Below, one piece after another: positions 10,976 to 23,575 of a stretch of 64,000 bases of DNA. The stretch is from Conchocele bisecta (Eukaryota > Mollusca > Bivalvia > Lucinida > Thyasiridae), in contig CM055275.1 of the NCBI GenBank assembly GCA_029237695.1, positions 10,986,899-11,050,898 of the forward strand, read 5' to 3'. Below the pieces are notes generated by a model, which saw only the letters and a program-made list of their open reading frames with translations, was not told the DNA's origin and searched no databases. Every line of letters starts with the position of its first letter. Within the stretch, counting starts at the first letter, position 1. The position numbers and the translations under genes are program-made.

Positions 10976-11600
10976 ATACCTGAAACTTCCTTATGATGAT
11001 TAGATGCGCAAAGTTTATTTCAATGTTTGATTCAACCCCGGGTCATGGATTATCTCCCCCTTTTCGACTTGAATTTCCCAATTTTGCCTTGTATTTCGTA
11101 AAACTTTTAAACTGTACTAGCCACAGACCTGAAACATGGGATGTAGCTTCTTTATGGTGTGTAAATGTGCAAAATTTATTTTGATTCAACCCCCAGGTCA
11201 TGGATTATCTCCCCATTTTCGACTTAGAATTTTTCAATTTTGCCTTGTAACGCGTAAATTTTTTAAACCGTGACAGCTACAGACCTCAAACTTGGTGTGT
11301 AGCTTCCTTATGATGAGTAGATGCACAAAGTTTATTTCAATGTGTTATTCGACGCCCCGGGTCATGGATTATCTCCCCCTTTTCGACTTAGATTTCACCA
11401 ATTTGCCTTGTAACTTGTAAAACTTCTAAACCGTAATAGCTGAAAGGACACTTGATGCTTGGTATGTAGCTCTTTATGGTGTGAAGATGCAGAAAGTGAA
11501 ATTCTATTTTTGCTCTGACACTGAGCCATGGATTATCTCCCCCTTTTGGACTTGGAAGTTTGCCTCATTTGCTATCAAAGCAATATGTGGGGCATCCGTA
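10940..11600. repeat. Monomer array of about 150-165 bp, four copies
   Basis: Each monomer carries AAAACTTTTAAACC-like, a GATGCGCAAAGTTTATTT-like and GGTCATGGATTATCTCCCC sequences; starts are near 10953, 11100, 11255 and 11418. The array directly follows the 208-bp duplication. Confidence 0.8.
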
Positions 11601-11639
11601 TTCTATGAACACATTTTCTAGTTTTCGATGTAAACATTC

Positions 11640-11750
11640 CGTTCCGATTTTCACCCCAATTTAGCAAGTTAAATATGGGATCGAACACGTTGGCCCGGCC
11701 TTAAATGACCTTAGCTGTTGATTGGCCGTTAAACGCCAATATATCAAATC
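11640..11750 (+). mobile_element. SINE 3' tail fragment
   Basis: ATGGGATCGAACACG, CCTTAAATGACC and CTGTTGATTGGCCGTTAAAC match the tail also seen at 14510-14600, 57220-57355 and 58150-58350. It lacks the 5' promoter part. Confidence 0.65.
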
Positions 11751-12079
11751 AAATCATTGTGCACAATACCCAATCCCCACATGCTCACGGTCAAATTATG
11801 TAGAGGTTTGCTTTTTAAAGATTTTTGTAAAAATTCCATTTAGGTCATGTTTTTATGCCCCCTATGTAATAGCAAGGCGGGCATATTGTGTTGCTCTTGA
11901 GGTTCTGTACGTCTGTCTGTGTAGAGGTGTACCGCTTTGAGCTGGCGCGTTATTATTGTAAATAGTATTGTAAACACGTGCTATTTTTAAATAGTTTACG
12001 TCATGTGTTGTAGACATGGTATTTGTATACCAGCGCAAACGCATTAACATTCGATAGAATTGCTAATAATAGTAACATC

Positions 12080-12160
12080 GTTTAGTGCTCTAGTGGGTAG
12101 ATCTGCTGTTTGGTGATCGGACGGTCGTGAGTTCGAATCCTGTCAAAGGAATACATTTTT
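12080..12160 (+). repeat. tRNA-like sequence (SINE head or tRNA pseudogene)
   Basis: GCTCTAGTGGGTAGATC resembles an A box and GAGTTCGAATCC is a good B box, spaced about as in a tRNA. I could not fold a convincing acceptor stem, so it is more likely a SINE head. A reversed sequence with GGATCGAACGC lies at 12520-12600. 12160-13670 otherwise shows no gene. Confidence 0.45.
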
Positions 12161-13669
12161 CTCTCGCTTTTACTATTTTGGCGCCAGAGGTAACGCACAC
12201 ATCCCGAAACAGTCGTGCATTTACTTTTACACAACATTATAAAACACTTCACTTTGAACCTAATCATTGTGAAATGCATTCTGCACATTCGTGTGTTATT
12301 GTGAAAGTCCAGCTCGACTCACTACAAATGCAAATATGTTACAGAGAACACCATGTCGAAAATAAACCTCTCACTTCAGATAATAAACTAATAAATAAAT
12401 AAACGTGGATGCATGTGGTTCATAATTACCATGTCAATTGTTGTTACATGTAATAAAGATTCATTAAAAAGAAAAAGAAAACATAAAAACATTTATATAT
12501 ATATATATAATGGCCAAAGTGAGGATCGAACGCATGCAGTGCAAAATTAAAATCAAGTGCCACCGTTGGCCGCCAGTTTACCCACTGCTCCAGTATGAGA
12601 AACTGTTTTGCCAATCGCAATATATCGATCATGACTATAGCGACGCGCCATAATAAACAGGGAAATACCAACAGGAAGTCCATGTTTGTTTATACACCAA
12701 TGTTTATATAAACAAAGCATGTAAGCAACGCCATGTCAGGCTGGTATACTTATAGAGCCGTCCAAAGTTTTCACGATTATAGTAAAACCAAGGTGTATGA
12801 TCACGTGGTACTAACAACAACAACAAGTACTGAAATTTCCAGAATCCATCTGATTCAAAGTACGTATTCTTTTATATTGTCCTTATTATGTAACGGATTT
12901 TGATGAAATATGTCACACCAAACGCGTCTTGTTAAACTGCATTTGGTGGTCTCTGTATTTTCGACAAAACTTCTGTCGTTTTTGCGAAGAATTGATTTCC
13001 GTGTCTACCGACATAAGTCTGTACCGAACTCCCTGGAAAATATTAAATAATACTTACTTTGGAGTGGGCGACGTTGTTGTTGTAACCACGTGATCATGCA
13101 CCTTGAAAACTATAACATTTATATATACATATCATAGTATATTTTGATTATTTTGAATTTTAATTTATCTTGATCATTTTATTTTACCGGTACTTGTTAT
13201 TTATATATGCATGTAAATCATAGATGTATTTGTGTGCAATTGTTCTTTCAAAGGAAATGTGGAATTAATATTCACAGAAACATCATGTAAACGATTTTGT
13301 TTCATGTCGAAGTAGGCGCCGGATTCCTGACGAAATCCCATTCAGCTACATGTAGAAGATACAGCATAAACACATTTTTGTCTTGTAACCGGCGCAAGAC
13401 ATTTTCGCTGGTTACTAGACGAAAAATATGTTGATGCAATAGCTCTAAGTAGAGCCCAGTGGCATTTCATCAGGAAACTGGTGCATTTTTGTACACCGGT
13501 GCGGAGTACAGTACCAGTGATATGATGACATGAGTAATATTTTCTTCTTGATTTAACCGTGTTTAATGCCTTTCTCAATACAGTCTACCCCAGCCCCACG
13601 TCGGCAATATTGCTTGTAAATTAAGATTGATGTAACGACTGTAGAAATATACTTGGTGCATAGGAAAAA

Positions 13670-14470
13670 ACCTTAACGCTCAGGTAAATGTCTTATAATT
13701 TCTGTTTCCTTGCACGGATCTCGTTGATATTTCACACACGCATTGCTCTAATGCTTCTCTACCGCCCTGTGACAAATCCACGATTGTCCCGCGCCTACTA
13801 AGCCCAGGGCCAAGGTCACATACATGCATTCGAAACATAAACTTTCAGGTAAATGTCTTATAATTGCTGTTTCCTTGCACGGATCTAGTTGGCGTTCACA
13901 CACGCATTGCTCTAATGGTACTCTACCGCCCTGTGAAAAGTCCACAATCATTCATGCCCCCACGAAGCCCAGGGTCGGGGTCACATACTTGGTTTGTTGC
14001 CCTGAAATTAGAATAACCTGACCTGGTGCCAGGTCCATAACAAACCAAAGTCACTTGGCCCCTTCCCCTAAAATAGGATTACGAATAATCGTAATACTCA
14101 CATAGGGGGTATAACCTGATTCAACTGTCGCATACAAAATGCCAAACACGTATGTGAGGGCCAAACCAGGTCTCCAGTCAGAGTTCCGGTAAGGACGAAC
14201 CCCAATCGTTAAATTACCCATCGCATGCTCCCACCTGCCACCCACCACATACTTGGTTTGTTCGAAACTCGGGTATGCGTCTTATAATGTCGCTTTTCTT
14301 GCATGGATCTGCTCGATATTTCACACACCCATAGCTCTGATGGTCTGCTTTCATGCTGTGACAAATTCATGCTTCTCTGGCCCTGTGTTTTCAAATGTAC
14401 CTCATTTTCTTTGGCTTCCAGCGGGGGCATTCGTGAGCCGACAGGTCACATTTCTAGTTAAATTATTTTT
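13670..14470. repeat. Diverged 165-bp monomer repeats with nested SINE piece
   Basis: Monomers with CTTAACGCTCAGGTAAATG-like starts, CGCATTGCTCTAATG and CTACCGCCCTGTGA are seen near 13672, 13840 and (more diverged) 14260. Between them, 13995-14240 carries an inverted SINE segment. The monomer type is related to the nested element at 62024-62674. Confidence 0.7.
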
Positions 14471-14479
14471 TTTAAGAAA

Positions 14480-14640
14480 AGACATGAGTTGGTTTCATGT
14501 GTTTAATGGCCTATCAACAGCTACGGTCATTTAAGGCCGTGACAACGGGTTCGATCCCGTATTCAACCTGATGCATTGGGTGGAAAATCCCAAAATCAGA
14601 ACGGAATATTTACATCGAAAAAAATAAATATGTTCAGCCC
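14480..14640 (+). mobile_element. SINE 3' tail copy
   Basis: CTATCAACAGCTACGG, GGTTCGATCCCGTATTC and AACGGAATATTTACATCG match the dispersed SINE tail in rearranged form. 14640-15980 has no recognisable gene; short frames there show no domain. Confidence 0.5.
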
Positions 14641-15981
14641 TGAAATTAGAATCATGATGGCCCTATATCGCTCACCTGTGCAATGTCACAAAAATAAAAA
14701 AAATCAAGCAAATACTGGTATGTAAAGTTGTTACTACATATACATCAGAATAAGCCCATGACAGGCTCAAAATACATGTAATAAATTTAAAGGTAACCAT
14801 GGGGATTGTTATGCAGATTCAATGCCACATATGGGTATTTGGAGGCAAATACGTGTTTATTAGCTACAAACTACGTATGATATGTATGTGCTAAACAGGT
14901 ACAATGTAAATATAAGTCTGCATTCATACACTCGGTACATGATTATTGAGTTGTTTGATAATTATAATGACATTACCTGTTGTCAAATAGAGAAATATAT
15001 ATTCAGACGACCCCAAAAAGCCAGCAAAACACACAACTGTGGTACAATGCTGCAGAAAACGCCTTCCACCAATCTGGTCCTTACTGCCTGCGTAAATAGT
15101 TAGAATGTCATGTAGACAATAGTTCAATTGCATAGTAAAATCCAAAATTTAATGTATCTCGATATAGGCTATGTGATATTGTTTAGATGAACATTTTGAT
15201 ACATTGAATACTATGTTATGGAGATTACGTTATCATTCATGGGGATTTAAATGTGTATATTGATGGTCCTATGAGTGTGTGTGGCTACACGTGGTAGATG
15301 TGTATACTTCTTAAACTGGACTAGATTGATGTTTGAATACCCCGGAATGGCTTTTTCAGACTACATACATACTAATATTTGTTTGTAAAGAGTAAATATT
15401 GGTAATTTGACACAACAGGTGTAGAATAACACGTGTGCTATAATTAAGTACACCGAATGTTGAAACATATTGGACAAAGTAGTTTATGTATGTGTACATA
15501 ACAGCTCTATGAATATAGTGGATATATTAGAAGAGCATATGCATGCTTTAAGAAAGATGATGCACCTTCATTGTCTTTGTTTATATGAACATTATGAAAT
15601 GGTATATCAACCTTACAGGTTACCAAATGTCACTATTATGAGATCATGGTTAAATATTTACTTAAAACGCCTCACTTACAAAATACAATATCGTAATTGG
15701 TGCCTCACAATTGGTAATTGGTGCCTCTATATCAAATTTACAAATTAGTACCTACGACCTATACTATTGACAGTAATAATTATATTAATTTACTTATTTT
15801 ACTTAATGGTGTTTAAAGGCCTGTCAACGGCTTAGACTAATACGTATATGTATCAGAGACGTTCATGTCGGAATACACAACATAGTAAACATGGTAATTG
15901 TCTTGGTTCCATAAATAGGAAATGGACATATAGAGAGACGAACAGACATTAATTCTGTATCTGAAATGTGTGTGGATAACT

Positions 15982-16229
15982 AATATGTGGCTGTGACGGG
16001 AGAAATGGGGCTCACGGGATTTTCGAACAGTGTGGCTCCTGATCAAATAACACACACCTGTTCCCTGATAACGATATATTATGCTAGTTAGAAGCTTGAT
16101 GGGTGTTTCACTGATGGAATGGCGAATAGTACATATCCTGAACAGACTGTGCGCATACACAGGCTGATCGGGATCTACACTGGTCACAAAACCTATAAGC
16201 CCCATTTCTCCAGTCTCAGCCACATATAC
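15982..16229. mobile_element. Palindromic MITE family A, complete copy
   Basis: About 248 bp with inverted ends: ATATGTGGCTGTGAC plus GGGAGAAATGGGGCT at left, and GCCCCATTTCTCCAG plus TCTCAGCCACATAT at right. No coding capacity. Confidence 0.85.
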
Positions 16230-17280
16230 AGGTGTTAGTAGCTACACGTTCATATGAACCTTTCAAAAGTATCTGGCAGCGTATAAAGTAAGAACAAATA
16301 TTACATGTAAAATGGTCATTGTAAATTCAGTGGGTGGGGAATATATAGTTAAAACTACTTTGTTTTAACATTGCATCATCTGCTGTATACATTATGTAAT
16401 CAGAATATTGGCATTCACTATATATTGAAAACACTAGTAAGTACAATAACCATTGATACAATTAATAGACACCGAGAGAGATTTGCATAATGAGACATAT
16501 AGCGTAGTTGTTACCATCACTAAGAAAATGCGAAGTGGACGGACAGACGGACGAACACTCGGTCACACTGTATGTGATGTGTGCACGGATAGCTATCAGT
16601 ATTGCATAAGTAGTTGCATATGCATTTAACAATTTATAAGTACATGTAAGTGACCGTGCATAACATAAATGAAATTAATTACATGTAAAATTCCCGTTGT
16701 AAAATGTGTGGGTGGGGAATGGTGAAAAATAGTTTGTTTTTTAACATTGTATCATAGACTACAGACATCAGATATTCGGCATAAATTGTGTTTGCAATTA
16801 ATATGTCTACTGAACACTACTAGGTACAATTGACACGAAGAAAATACAAAAGTATCATACTTTTATGGAATTATTAAGGTAGGTGTTTTGACATTGAAAT
16901 TCAGTGGGTGGGGTAACAATTCTTCACATGAATTAGCAGATATTATTTAATTGAACATCATTCCATTGTATAGTTATGAACACATCAGAAAACATACAAA
17001 ACTGCCATATCAGTTGTTTCTAATGATAAAAAAAACCAGTCGATTTCAAAGAAAAATGTGATTTTTTTCACAATTGCGAAAAGTCCGAGGGTGGTATACT
17101 TCAAAATGGTGCCAAACATTCACCCAGAGGGTTACAGAGCGCAGACATACGGCATAGAACTCGTAATTGAATGTAGTTTTTCAGATTAAAATATGTCTGC
17201 AAAAATCCCACAGGGGGAGGGGAGGGTTTCCATTTCTGGCTGACGGCCTACAGGCGCGGATACATAACTAATTGCATGGG
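16230..17280. other. Gene-free stretch with a recurring GTGGGTGGGGAA motif
   Basis: ATTCAGTGGGTGGGG-like sequence recurs at about 16327, 16706 and 16901, with similar sequence after each copy (a weak tandem repeat with spacing of 200-380 bp). Nothing else is recognisable. Confidence 0.5.
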
Positions 17281-17466
17281 GTGGGGGGGGGGGGGTGGGG
17301 GGGGGGTTCTATAATTACAAGTCGGCATCCTCCGCGAGCGCGAGTAGGGACATTTTTAGATGCCAGATCGCCGCAGATGCGATTTCTTGACACCTAGGCC
17401 ACGAAAAAAGTCAACCAACTATTCGTGTATTGTAGATTTGCGTCTCAATTTTTTTTGCCGGGAGCA

Positions 17467-17507
<41 letters not shown>

Positions 17508-17560
17508 GGGGTGGGGTCCGGACCCCTTAGACACCCCACCCCCTGTATCCGCCTGGCCTA
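17281..17560. repeat. G-tract-rich dispersed repeat
   Basis: Contains G runs at about 17281-17306 and 17466-17505. Flanking sequence (CCGCGAGCGCGA, CGAAAAAAGTCA, CAACTATTCG) matches 46085-46290, so this is a dispersed repeat in which the G tract is a constant part. Related but more diverged pieces are at 34745-35040 and 44795-45066. Confidence 0.75.
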
Positions 17561-17663
17561 CATGGTTAGTGCCGCCGAATATAAAATAAATATATTCGGT
17601 TGAGCCTTAGACAACTTTATTGGGGCGAGCTTTAGCGACCAAACTTAATCATTTTAACGTGCG

Positions 17664-17720
17664 TGACGTCATGTGTTGACGTCATTCCCTCGCCATACGT
17701 CACAAATCTAGCGACGTCAT
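17664..17720. promoter_or_regulatory. CRE-like site cluster beside the Polinton
   Basis: TGACGTCA occurs at 17664-17671 and 17677-17684, with a third near-match (CGACGTCAT) about 30 bp on. The group lies about 50-100 bp outside the left TIR, in host DNA. Function unknown. Confidence 0.45.
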
Positions 17721-17768
17721 TCAAAGCAAAATGGCGGCGTCCACGCTCGGTAGATTCGGTATTTTATC

Positions 17769-17918
17769 AGTAGTATAGAGGGAGTCAAAATGATACCACC
17801 TGAGGTGGTATTATTTTAAACCCTCTATAATACCCCCACCACCCCCGAAAAATTCAAAAATTGGTTAACGAGAAAATTTTATCCGACAGCAAATTTATGA
17901 ATTTTGGAGAAAATAATT
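17769..17918. repeat. Polinton left terminal inverted repeat
   Basis: 150 bp starting AGTAGTATAGAGGGAGTC and ending AAATAATT, matching 34577-34732 in reverse with only a few differences. It includes the short palindrome ACCACCTGAGGTGGT near the tip. Confidence 0.95.
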
Positions 17919-17987
17919 AATGCAATTTCAATGTGCCGCGAGTGATAGTTTATATTCCAACACCCCATTTTTATCCTCCAATATAGC

Positions 17988-18224
17988 TCATTTATTTCGC
18001 AGATCAGCAACTAATTCTACCAGCTCTAGTCTACCACGTTCACCTTTAGCCACAGGGCAGTGTAGTTGTTTATGTCTACAAAGAGTTTGGGCACTAACGA
18101 ATTTACAAGGGCATCTGGGGCATTGAAATTGTGGGGCGACACAAGGAAATTTTCTAAGTCTCGATAGATGCCTTCGTAGATAGTGTTTACACGCAAAAGT
18201 CTTACAACAAATCACACACTCCAT
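17988..18224 (-). CDS. Small C2H2 zinc-finger protein (78 aa)
   Basis: An intact short frame encoding two Cys/His finger units. The first is near the N-terminus (CVICCKTF followed by LRRHLSRL); the second at about residues 34-57 (FQCPRCPCKF, then LCRHKQLHC). The rest is basic. Small zinc-finger ORFs at Polinton ends are plausible DNA-binding or regulatory proteins, but function here is not established. It is transcribed toward the left TIR and is divergent from the polymerase gene, sharing a 121-bp intergenic space that contains a strong hairpin. It has no internal stop, unlike most genes of the element; its short length makes that weak evidence of selection. Confidence 0.6.
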   Translation of the reverse strand: MECVICCKTFACKHYLRRHLSRLRKFPCVAPQFQCPRCPCKFVSAQTLCRHKQLHCPVAKGERGRLELVELVADLRNK

Positions 18225-18251
18225 TATATATGTATGTTATATATGTGTATA

Positions 18252-18302
18252 TTCAATTGGACGTGAAAAAAACATGATGTAAATTTTTCACGTCCAATTG
18301 AA
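18252..18302. promoter_or_regulatory. 19-bp-arm hairpin between divergent genes
   Basis: Arms 18252-18270 (TTCAATTGGACGTGAAAAA) and 18284-18302 are perfect reverse complements around a 13-nt spacer. It lies between the zinc-finger gene (-) and polymerase (+). It could be an operator, a bidirectional promoter element or a replication structure; the sequence does not decide. Confidence 0.7.
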
Positions 18303-18345
18303 CAGATAAATTTCATAGTTTATACAAAAGTATATTACAGAAAAT

Positions 18346-21300
18346 ATGATAACGCCAGAAACTGGAGCAGAAATAGAAAGTTTGAGAAGAGAAGCCGAAT
18401 CTCTAGGGATTACTTATAGTAAACGGTTGAGAGTTAGGGGTTGTCAAAGCTGATAAACGCCACAAAGAATGAGGCGTTTATGAAGCGATTTATCCGAGCC
18501 CACAAAAGAGGAGACTTTAAAGATATCTCACTAGCAGAGGAAGTTGGTAACAGAATTCAAAAGGAAAGTATTGCGGGGTTAAGGGCTAGTGTAATAAAAC
18601 CTTCAAGCACCAATAATTTGTTCCAAATTAGACGCACAGGTCACCCAATACCAAATAATAAGAAAAGATATATCGTTCGCGCGATAGTGGAAGAAGGTGA
18701 AGAAATATTGGGGGCTTATGATGAAACATTGGAAAAGGTAGAAAATGGAAGACGGGTAGTTACATTATCCTTTCGTAAAAACATTGACATTAACGATTTT
18801 GAACGCATGTCCGATAAACTCGCTCCGTATATAACAACAAATTTTTATTTGAGATATTCATATTCTTACAAGCTAGAACTTATGGAGGAAACTAAAAATG
18901 GAAAAACTATAACTATAATAATGCACAAAAATCTAGGTAGTGAACCACTATCATCAATGAAAACCGTTAAAAAATGGCTGTCAGATAAGGAGCAAACACG
19001 AATAATGTCCGATAAAATAGACAGACCAAATACAAAGTGGAAGTTTGTAAGATGAGTAGAGGTTTTTGTAAAGCTAATACAGGGCAGTAGGGGAATAGAT
19101 TTGGGTCTACAATCCAAAGAAACAGCAGGAGGAGAACTTCCAGAATGGTTGAAGAATAAAAAAAGGTATGTATTCTTTAGACAATTATAATGACGACCTT
19201 TGTCTGTTCAGGTGTCTAGCTATGCATATGACAAGTGCAAGGCCCGACAGATGTACAGAAAAAGCGAAAGAACTTAGTAAGCAATACACCGGCAGTAATG
19301 TTGTTTCTCCAATTCCTTTTTCAGATATGAAAAAGGTTGAAGAGTTTTTTAAAATCGGTATAGAAGTATATCAACCCACCAAATGTGGTGTATGGTGGTT
19401 GAAAAAGGTACCAGCGCACTATAAGACAATAGGTAATACACCAATGATAATAGGACTGTTTAATAATCACGCATTTCTGATAAAAAACCTTAAAAATCTA
19501 TCATAAATTTACACCTGCGATAATTGCAAACAGAAATTCACGAAAGCGAGTAATATGAAGAGACACGGACCAAAATGTATGAGAGGAGAGACAAAAGTAA
19601 TATGTAACGGTAATTATTTAGAGCGCCCGCGTTCGTCGTTCGAGAAAGCGTTGTACCCAAAAAGTTCTAACAGTTATGGGGCGATCGATTGGATGTACTC
19701 TGTGGAAAAGCAGGAGGAAATTCACATTCACCACGAACAGTGCGGACACGGGGGTGAAAGATGTATTTTAGGAGCTCCAGTAGATGGATACTGTCCAGAA
19801 ACCAATACCGTATATCAATATCACGGCTGTTACTGGCACGGGTGCGAGATTCATGCAAAGCATAGAAAAGAAGAAAGCGCATCCACTATGAGAAGAGATA
19901 AATATATTAGAAGCAAAGAATTCAACCTAGTAGTTATGTGGGAATGCGAATTCCAAAGAACGGGTAAAAATATAAAGATCGGTTGCGACACTACCCTTTA
20001 TCCATATCAGATACATGTAGTATATGATTTTGAGGCATATCTCCAACCAGAATTTGAAACTCTCGGTAATAGTTTAGAATACGAGGCCGAGCACGTTCCG
20101 GTAAGCGTTAGTATAGGAGATAATTTCTCAGGAACAGTAACTCATATTTGTGATAAAGATCCTGCAAAACTTATAGAAAAATTCGTAGAAGATTTGAAAG
20201 TCAGGTGAAAAGCTATAGGAGAAGAAGTATCGTTAAGATATGGGTTTAATACAGAACATTTACGTAAAAACCAAATCACCAAGATCGAACAGTGGATAGA
20301 TCAAGTGCCGGTTATAGGTTTTAACAGCAGTAAGTACGATATAAACATAATAAAGAAATATCTAGTAGGTGAACTGGCATCAACAACAAAGAAAGTAATG
20401 GTCGGAAAACGTGCAAACGCAACAATATTTCTATTTACTCCAGAGTTTAGATTTCTTGATGTAATACTTTATCTAGGACCTGGTGTAAGTTACGATAGTT
20501 GGATAAAAGCCTATGAATGCAAAGGACAGAAATCTTTCTTTCCTTACGAGTGGTTCGATTCTCCAGACAAACTGGATTACCCAGGACTACCGGATATAGA
20601 GAATTGGTATTCCAAACTATCTGGGAAAATGTTAATAGATGAAACAGAATTCAGTAAATGTCGTAGAATTTTCGAAGAAAATAATATGAAAACTTTCAGA
20701 GATTGGTTGAAATATTACAACGATTTAGATGTAGCACCGTTCCTAGAAGCGGTGGGAAAAATATGTGCATTTTAGAAACACAGAGGTGTGGATATTTTCA
20801 AAGATGCGGTAACACTACCTGGAGTAGCTATACAATATTTATTGAGAGGAACCATTAAATCTTCAAAGACGATTATAACGGAGGATGCTCTATATGCACC
20901 AAAAGAAGAAACATACGAAATGATGAAAGACGCTCTAGTTGGTGGTCCATCAATAGTATTTACACGATATGCAGAAGCCGGTGTTTCAAATATTAGAGTG
21001 GGTTCCAAACCTTGTAAGGCTGTTTTGGGGTACGATGCAAACGCGTTATATTTATCTACGTTAAATAAAGATATGCCGTGTGGAAAAGAAACTATACATC
21101 ATATAGATAACCCACATTGGTGGATAAGTTTTCTGAAATGTCTCCACTTTTTATAAACAGAGAAGTAGAGGTCGATGAAGTTCCCGCACACATGCTAAAA
21201 TATTTAAACGATACTGGCCGAACAAGAGGAGATGGAAACAATTGGTGGGATCTATGACCGCCACTAAAGTACTGCTGTACGCGCCACTATTGAAATGGTA

Positions 21301-22191
21301 TTTAACACACGGCCTAGAAATAACGGGAGTTCATCGTGTTATAGATTATATTAGTGGTAAACCCTTTGAATGGTTCGCAAAAGAAGTTACAGCCGCAAGA
21401 CGAATGGGAGATGTAGAACCAAATAAGAAACCAGTAGCCGACATAATGAAATTATTAGGAAACTCTTGTTGTGGAAAAATGATAGAGGCAACGGAGAGAC
21501 ATTTAAATACGACATATACACAAGACGAAACATGTGTTGACAAAGCATTAAGATCTGCATTCTTTGACGATTTGGAAGAGATAGGAGATGCGTACGAAAT
21601 ATCTTCCCGAAAACCCCGGTGTGCAGTAAATAGACCCTTCCACTGCGGAATAGCGGTTTATCAACTAGCTAAATTGAGAATGTTGGAATTTTACTACGAA
21701 TTTCTAGACAAATACCGTAAAAAGAGAAGACTTTGAATTAATACAGATGGACACGGATAGTATGTATATAGGAGTTAGTGGAAAAACAATAGAGGAATTG
21801 ATTAGACCTAACTTACTAGACGAGTTTGAAAAGAAAAAAATAAATGGTTGGCTTGGGATAAATGGAGTGAAAGAGAGCCAGGACTTTTCAAAATTGAATT
21901 CAGCGGAGATAGGGCGATAGCGTTATCTAGTAAGTGTTATTTCGTAGAAAAATTTAATTCCACTAATAAAAACTCTCCAAGAGAACTAACAATTTAAATA
22001 GGGATAAATATAAACGTGTACTAAGTGAAACTACAGAAGATGGAAAACACATTATAGATGTAGCACAAAACAGAGGATTCAAAATGAAAGACGGCGTTAT
22101 GAAAACGTACTGTCAACAAAAATTAGGACTCTCGGCGTACTACGATAAAAGACGCGTGTTACCAGACGGAATACATACAGAACCTCTTTAA
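18346..22191 (+). pseudogene. Protein-primed DNA polymerase B, heavily disrupted
   Basis: This is the Polinton replication enzyme of family B. Readable segments in order: N-terminal domain (18346-19160); a C2H2-like finger (CDNCKQKF, about 19510-19575); HGCYWHGC with MWECEF (about 19820-19955), typical of the endonuclease-like part of these polymerases; exonuclease motifs YDFEA (about 20023), NSSKYD (about 20325) and YNDLD (about 20714); palm motif A YDANALY (21031); motif B LLGNSCCGK (21452); motif C MDTDSMY (21747); and the conserved tail AYYDKRRV...DGIHTEPL ending at 22191. Lesions seen: frameshifts near 18440, 19160, 21130, 21240, 21725, 21840 and 21990; in-frame stops at 19053 (TGA), 19504 (TAA), 20206 (TGA) and 20773 (TAG). 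The catalytic motifs are preserved as sequence, but no product spanning them can be made. The start at 18346 is the first ATG in frame with the first segment. Confidence 0.93.
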
Positions 22192-22212
22192 TAATTTAAG
22201 AAAATTAACAAT

Positions 22213-23244
22213 CTAAAGACTCTGACGATCCGGGGGTAGCTGGGTGTCAGAAGGCACCGCGAAACGTTCTTCGCGAACAAACCCACGAGATGGACCATCA
22301 GTCAAATAGTAGAGCACGGGCTCATCGGGTTTGGTAATAGATCTATACAGATGATATACATTGAGAGACCACACGGGATCAGTCGCGCGGCGGCTGCCAC
22401 CTTCGAGCTCTCCCGGTTGATAGAGGTACCGGACGTCAACATCCGATGGAAGCCGTTGCTCCTCTAAGCCAACGGGTCGCCCGCGCGAGACGGCAGAGGG
22501 CTTGCTCGTCACCCTTTTAGATTTGATGGCATCTACGGGCTTCTTGTTGATCAATCTGGTCACCTCTCCGTTCAGTGCGGTGACCACGGCGGGCAGTCTG
22601 GCAACCCACGCGGTCGATCGCGTATGAGGGTCTACAAGCTCTTTGGCATATTGATAACCGAACAGCCTCTCAGTCAGGGTTCGATTGAACCGCTCCACGA
22701 TCCCCTGGTCTCGGTGGATGTTGACGCGGCCGCGTCTGACAGAAACTTTGTGTTTAGACAATAGATGAGAGACCGCGCCCATGAACTCGCGGCCGGGATC
22801 GACCTGGAGAAGATTCGGCCATTTGAGAGGACTCCTTTTATATATTCGTGAAAGAGCCTCGGCCACCTCCTTAGACTCTTTAGTGGCCAGTGGCTCAGCC
22901 CCCTTATAACGACTCGCTACGTCAACGACTGTCAATGCGTACTTGTACGTTTTGTGGCCGACGCGATCGTGAGGGAGAAACAGGAGATCTGCTTGGTGAA
23001 CTTGGTTCGGCACCGACACGTCGAATTTCGGGCGTGGAATATTGCGCGGCGCGGGCAAATAGATCTGCCAGATGGCCTGCTTCTTGAGCCATTCCTTGGT
23101 GGCGTTTTCGGAAACCTTGGTCGCGGCCGCGAGGTTCTTGATGGCCGCGCTCCCCTTCCTGTAGCCGCGGGAGCTGTAGTACGTGTTTTATAGCTTGTGC
23201 GCAAGGCGAACTGATAGTTTGTTATCAAGTTTGCGCGTGTTCAT
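22213..23244 (-). pseudogene. Polinton integrase (DD35E), one early nonsense codon
   Basis: This retroviral-type integrase would insert the element into chromosomal DNA. The DDE core is clear: Asp in HQADLL (codon 86), Asp in QVDPGREF (codon 149) and Glu in DQGIVERFNRTL (codon 184). The last two are exactly 35 residues apart, as in retroviral integrases. The C-terminal part (YLYQPGELEGG..., WSLNVYHLYRS) is the usual small beta-rich DNA-binding region. Starting at the ATG at 23244, a TAA interrupts codon 19 (23188-23190); everything after it is open to 22213. No ATG follows the stop before the core, so the gene is probably dead, unless a non-ATG start is used. The 5' end overlaps the neighbouring gene's 3' end by 20 bp. 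It converges on the polymerase gene, with 21 bp between their stops. Confidence 0.92.
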
Positions 23245-23575
23245 GGTATGCGAAGTATTCTAATATATCGGACAATCTCCAACATGCCCTCGCCAGATCG
23301 TCCGGTAAGTGTGTCGATAATAATAAACCTTTGTTGGAAGTACAATTGTGATTCAAATCACATTTGGAGGTTAAGTTCTGAAGGAAATCGGAGGAATCTA
23401 GTTCGGAGGAATCTAACATCCGCTTTGCGAAAAGGGTGGCCGCTTTTTCGTCCTCGCGCCACGTCTCGAGAGAATCTCGGGCCAGACGAATCATAATATT
23501 TGCACCAGGTGAACGGTGTTTAAGGGTCGTGTAGCCTACATCAAGCATAGGAAAATAAAGTTGGTCAACTAACAT
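23225..23575 (-). CDS. Conserved-looking Polinton hypothetical protein (116 aa)
   Basis: An intact frame between the integrase and the coiled-coil membrane protein, on the same strand and overlapping the integrase start by 20 bp. It is soluble-looking, mixed in charge, and has no signal peptide or membrane segment. Notable stretches are LDVGYTTLKHRSPGANIMIRL near the N-terminus and WRLSDILEYFAYHEH near the C-terminus. I suspect it is a recurrent companion of the integrase in animal Polintons, but I cannot assign a function. The 69-bp upstream region has a TATA-rich motif (ATTTTATAAAT on the minus strand, 23592-23602). Confidence 0.55.
   Translation of the reverse strand: MLVDQLYFPMLDVGYTTLKHRSPGANIMIRLARDSLETWREDEKAATLFAKRMLDSSELDSSDFLQNLTSKCDLNHNCTSNKGLLLSTHLPDDLARACWRLSDILEYFAYHEHAQT

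Noticed and set aside
12080..12160. Functional tRNA gene
   Set aside because: A- and B-box-like sequences are present, but no good acceptor stem forms; more likely a SINE head.
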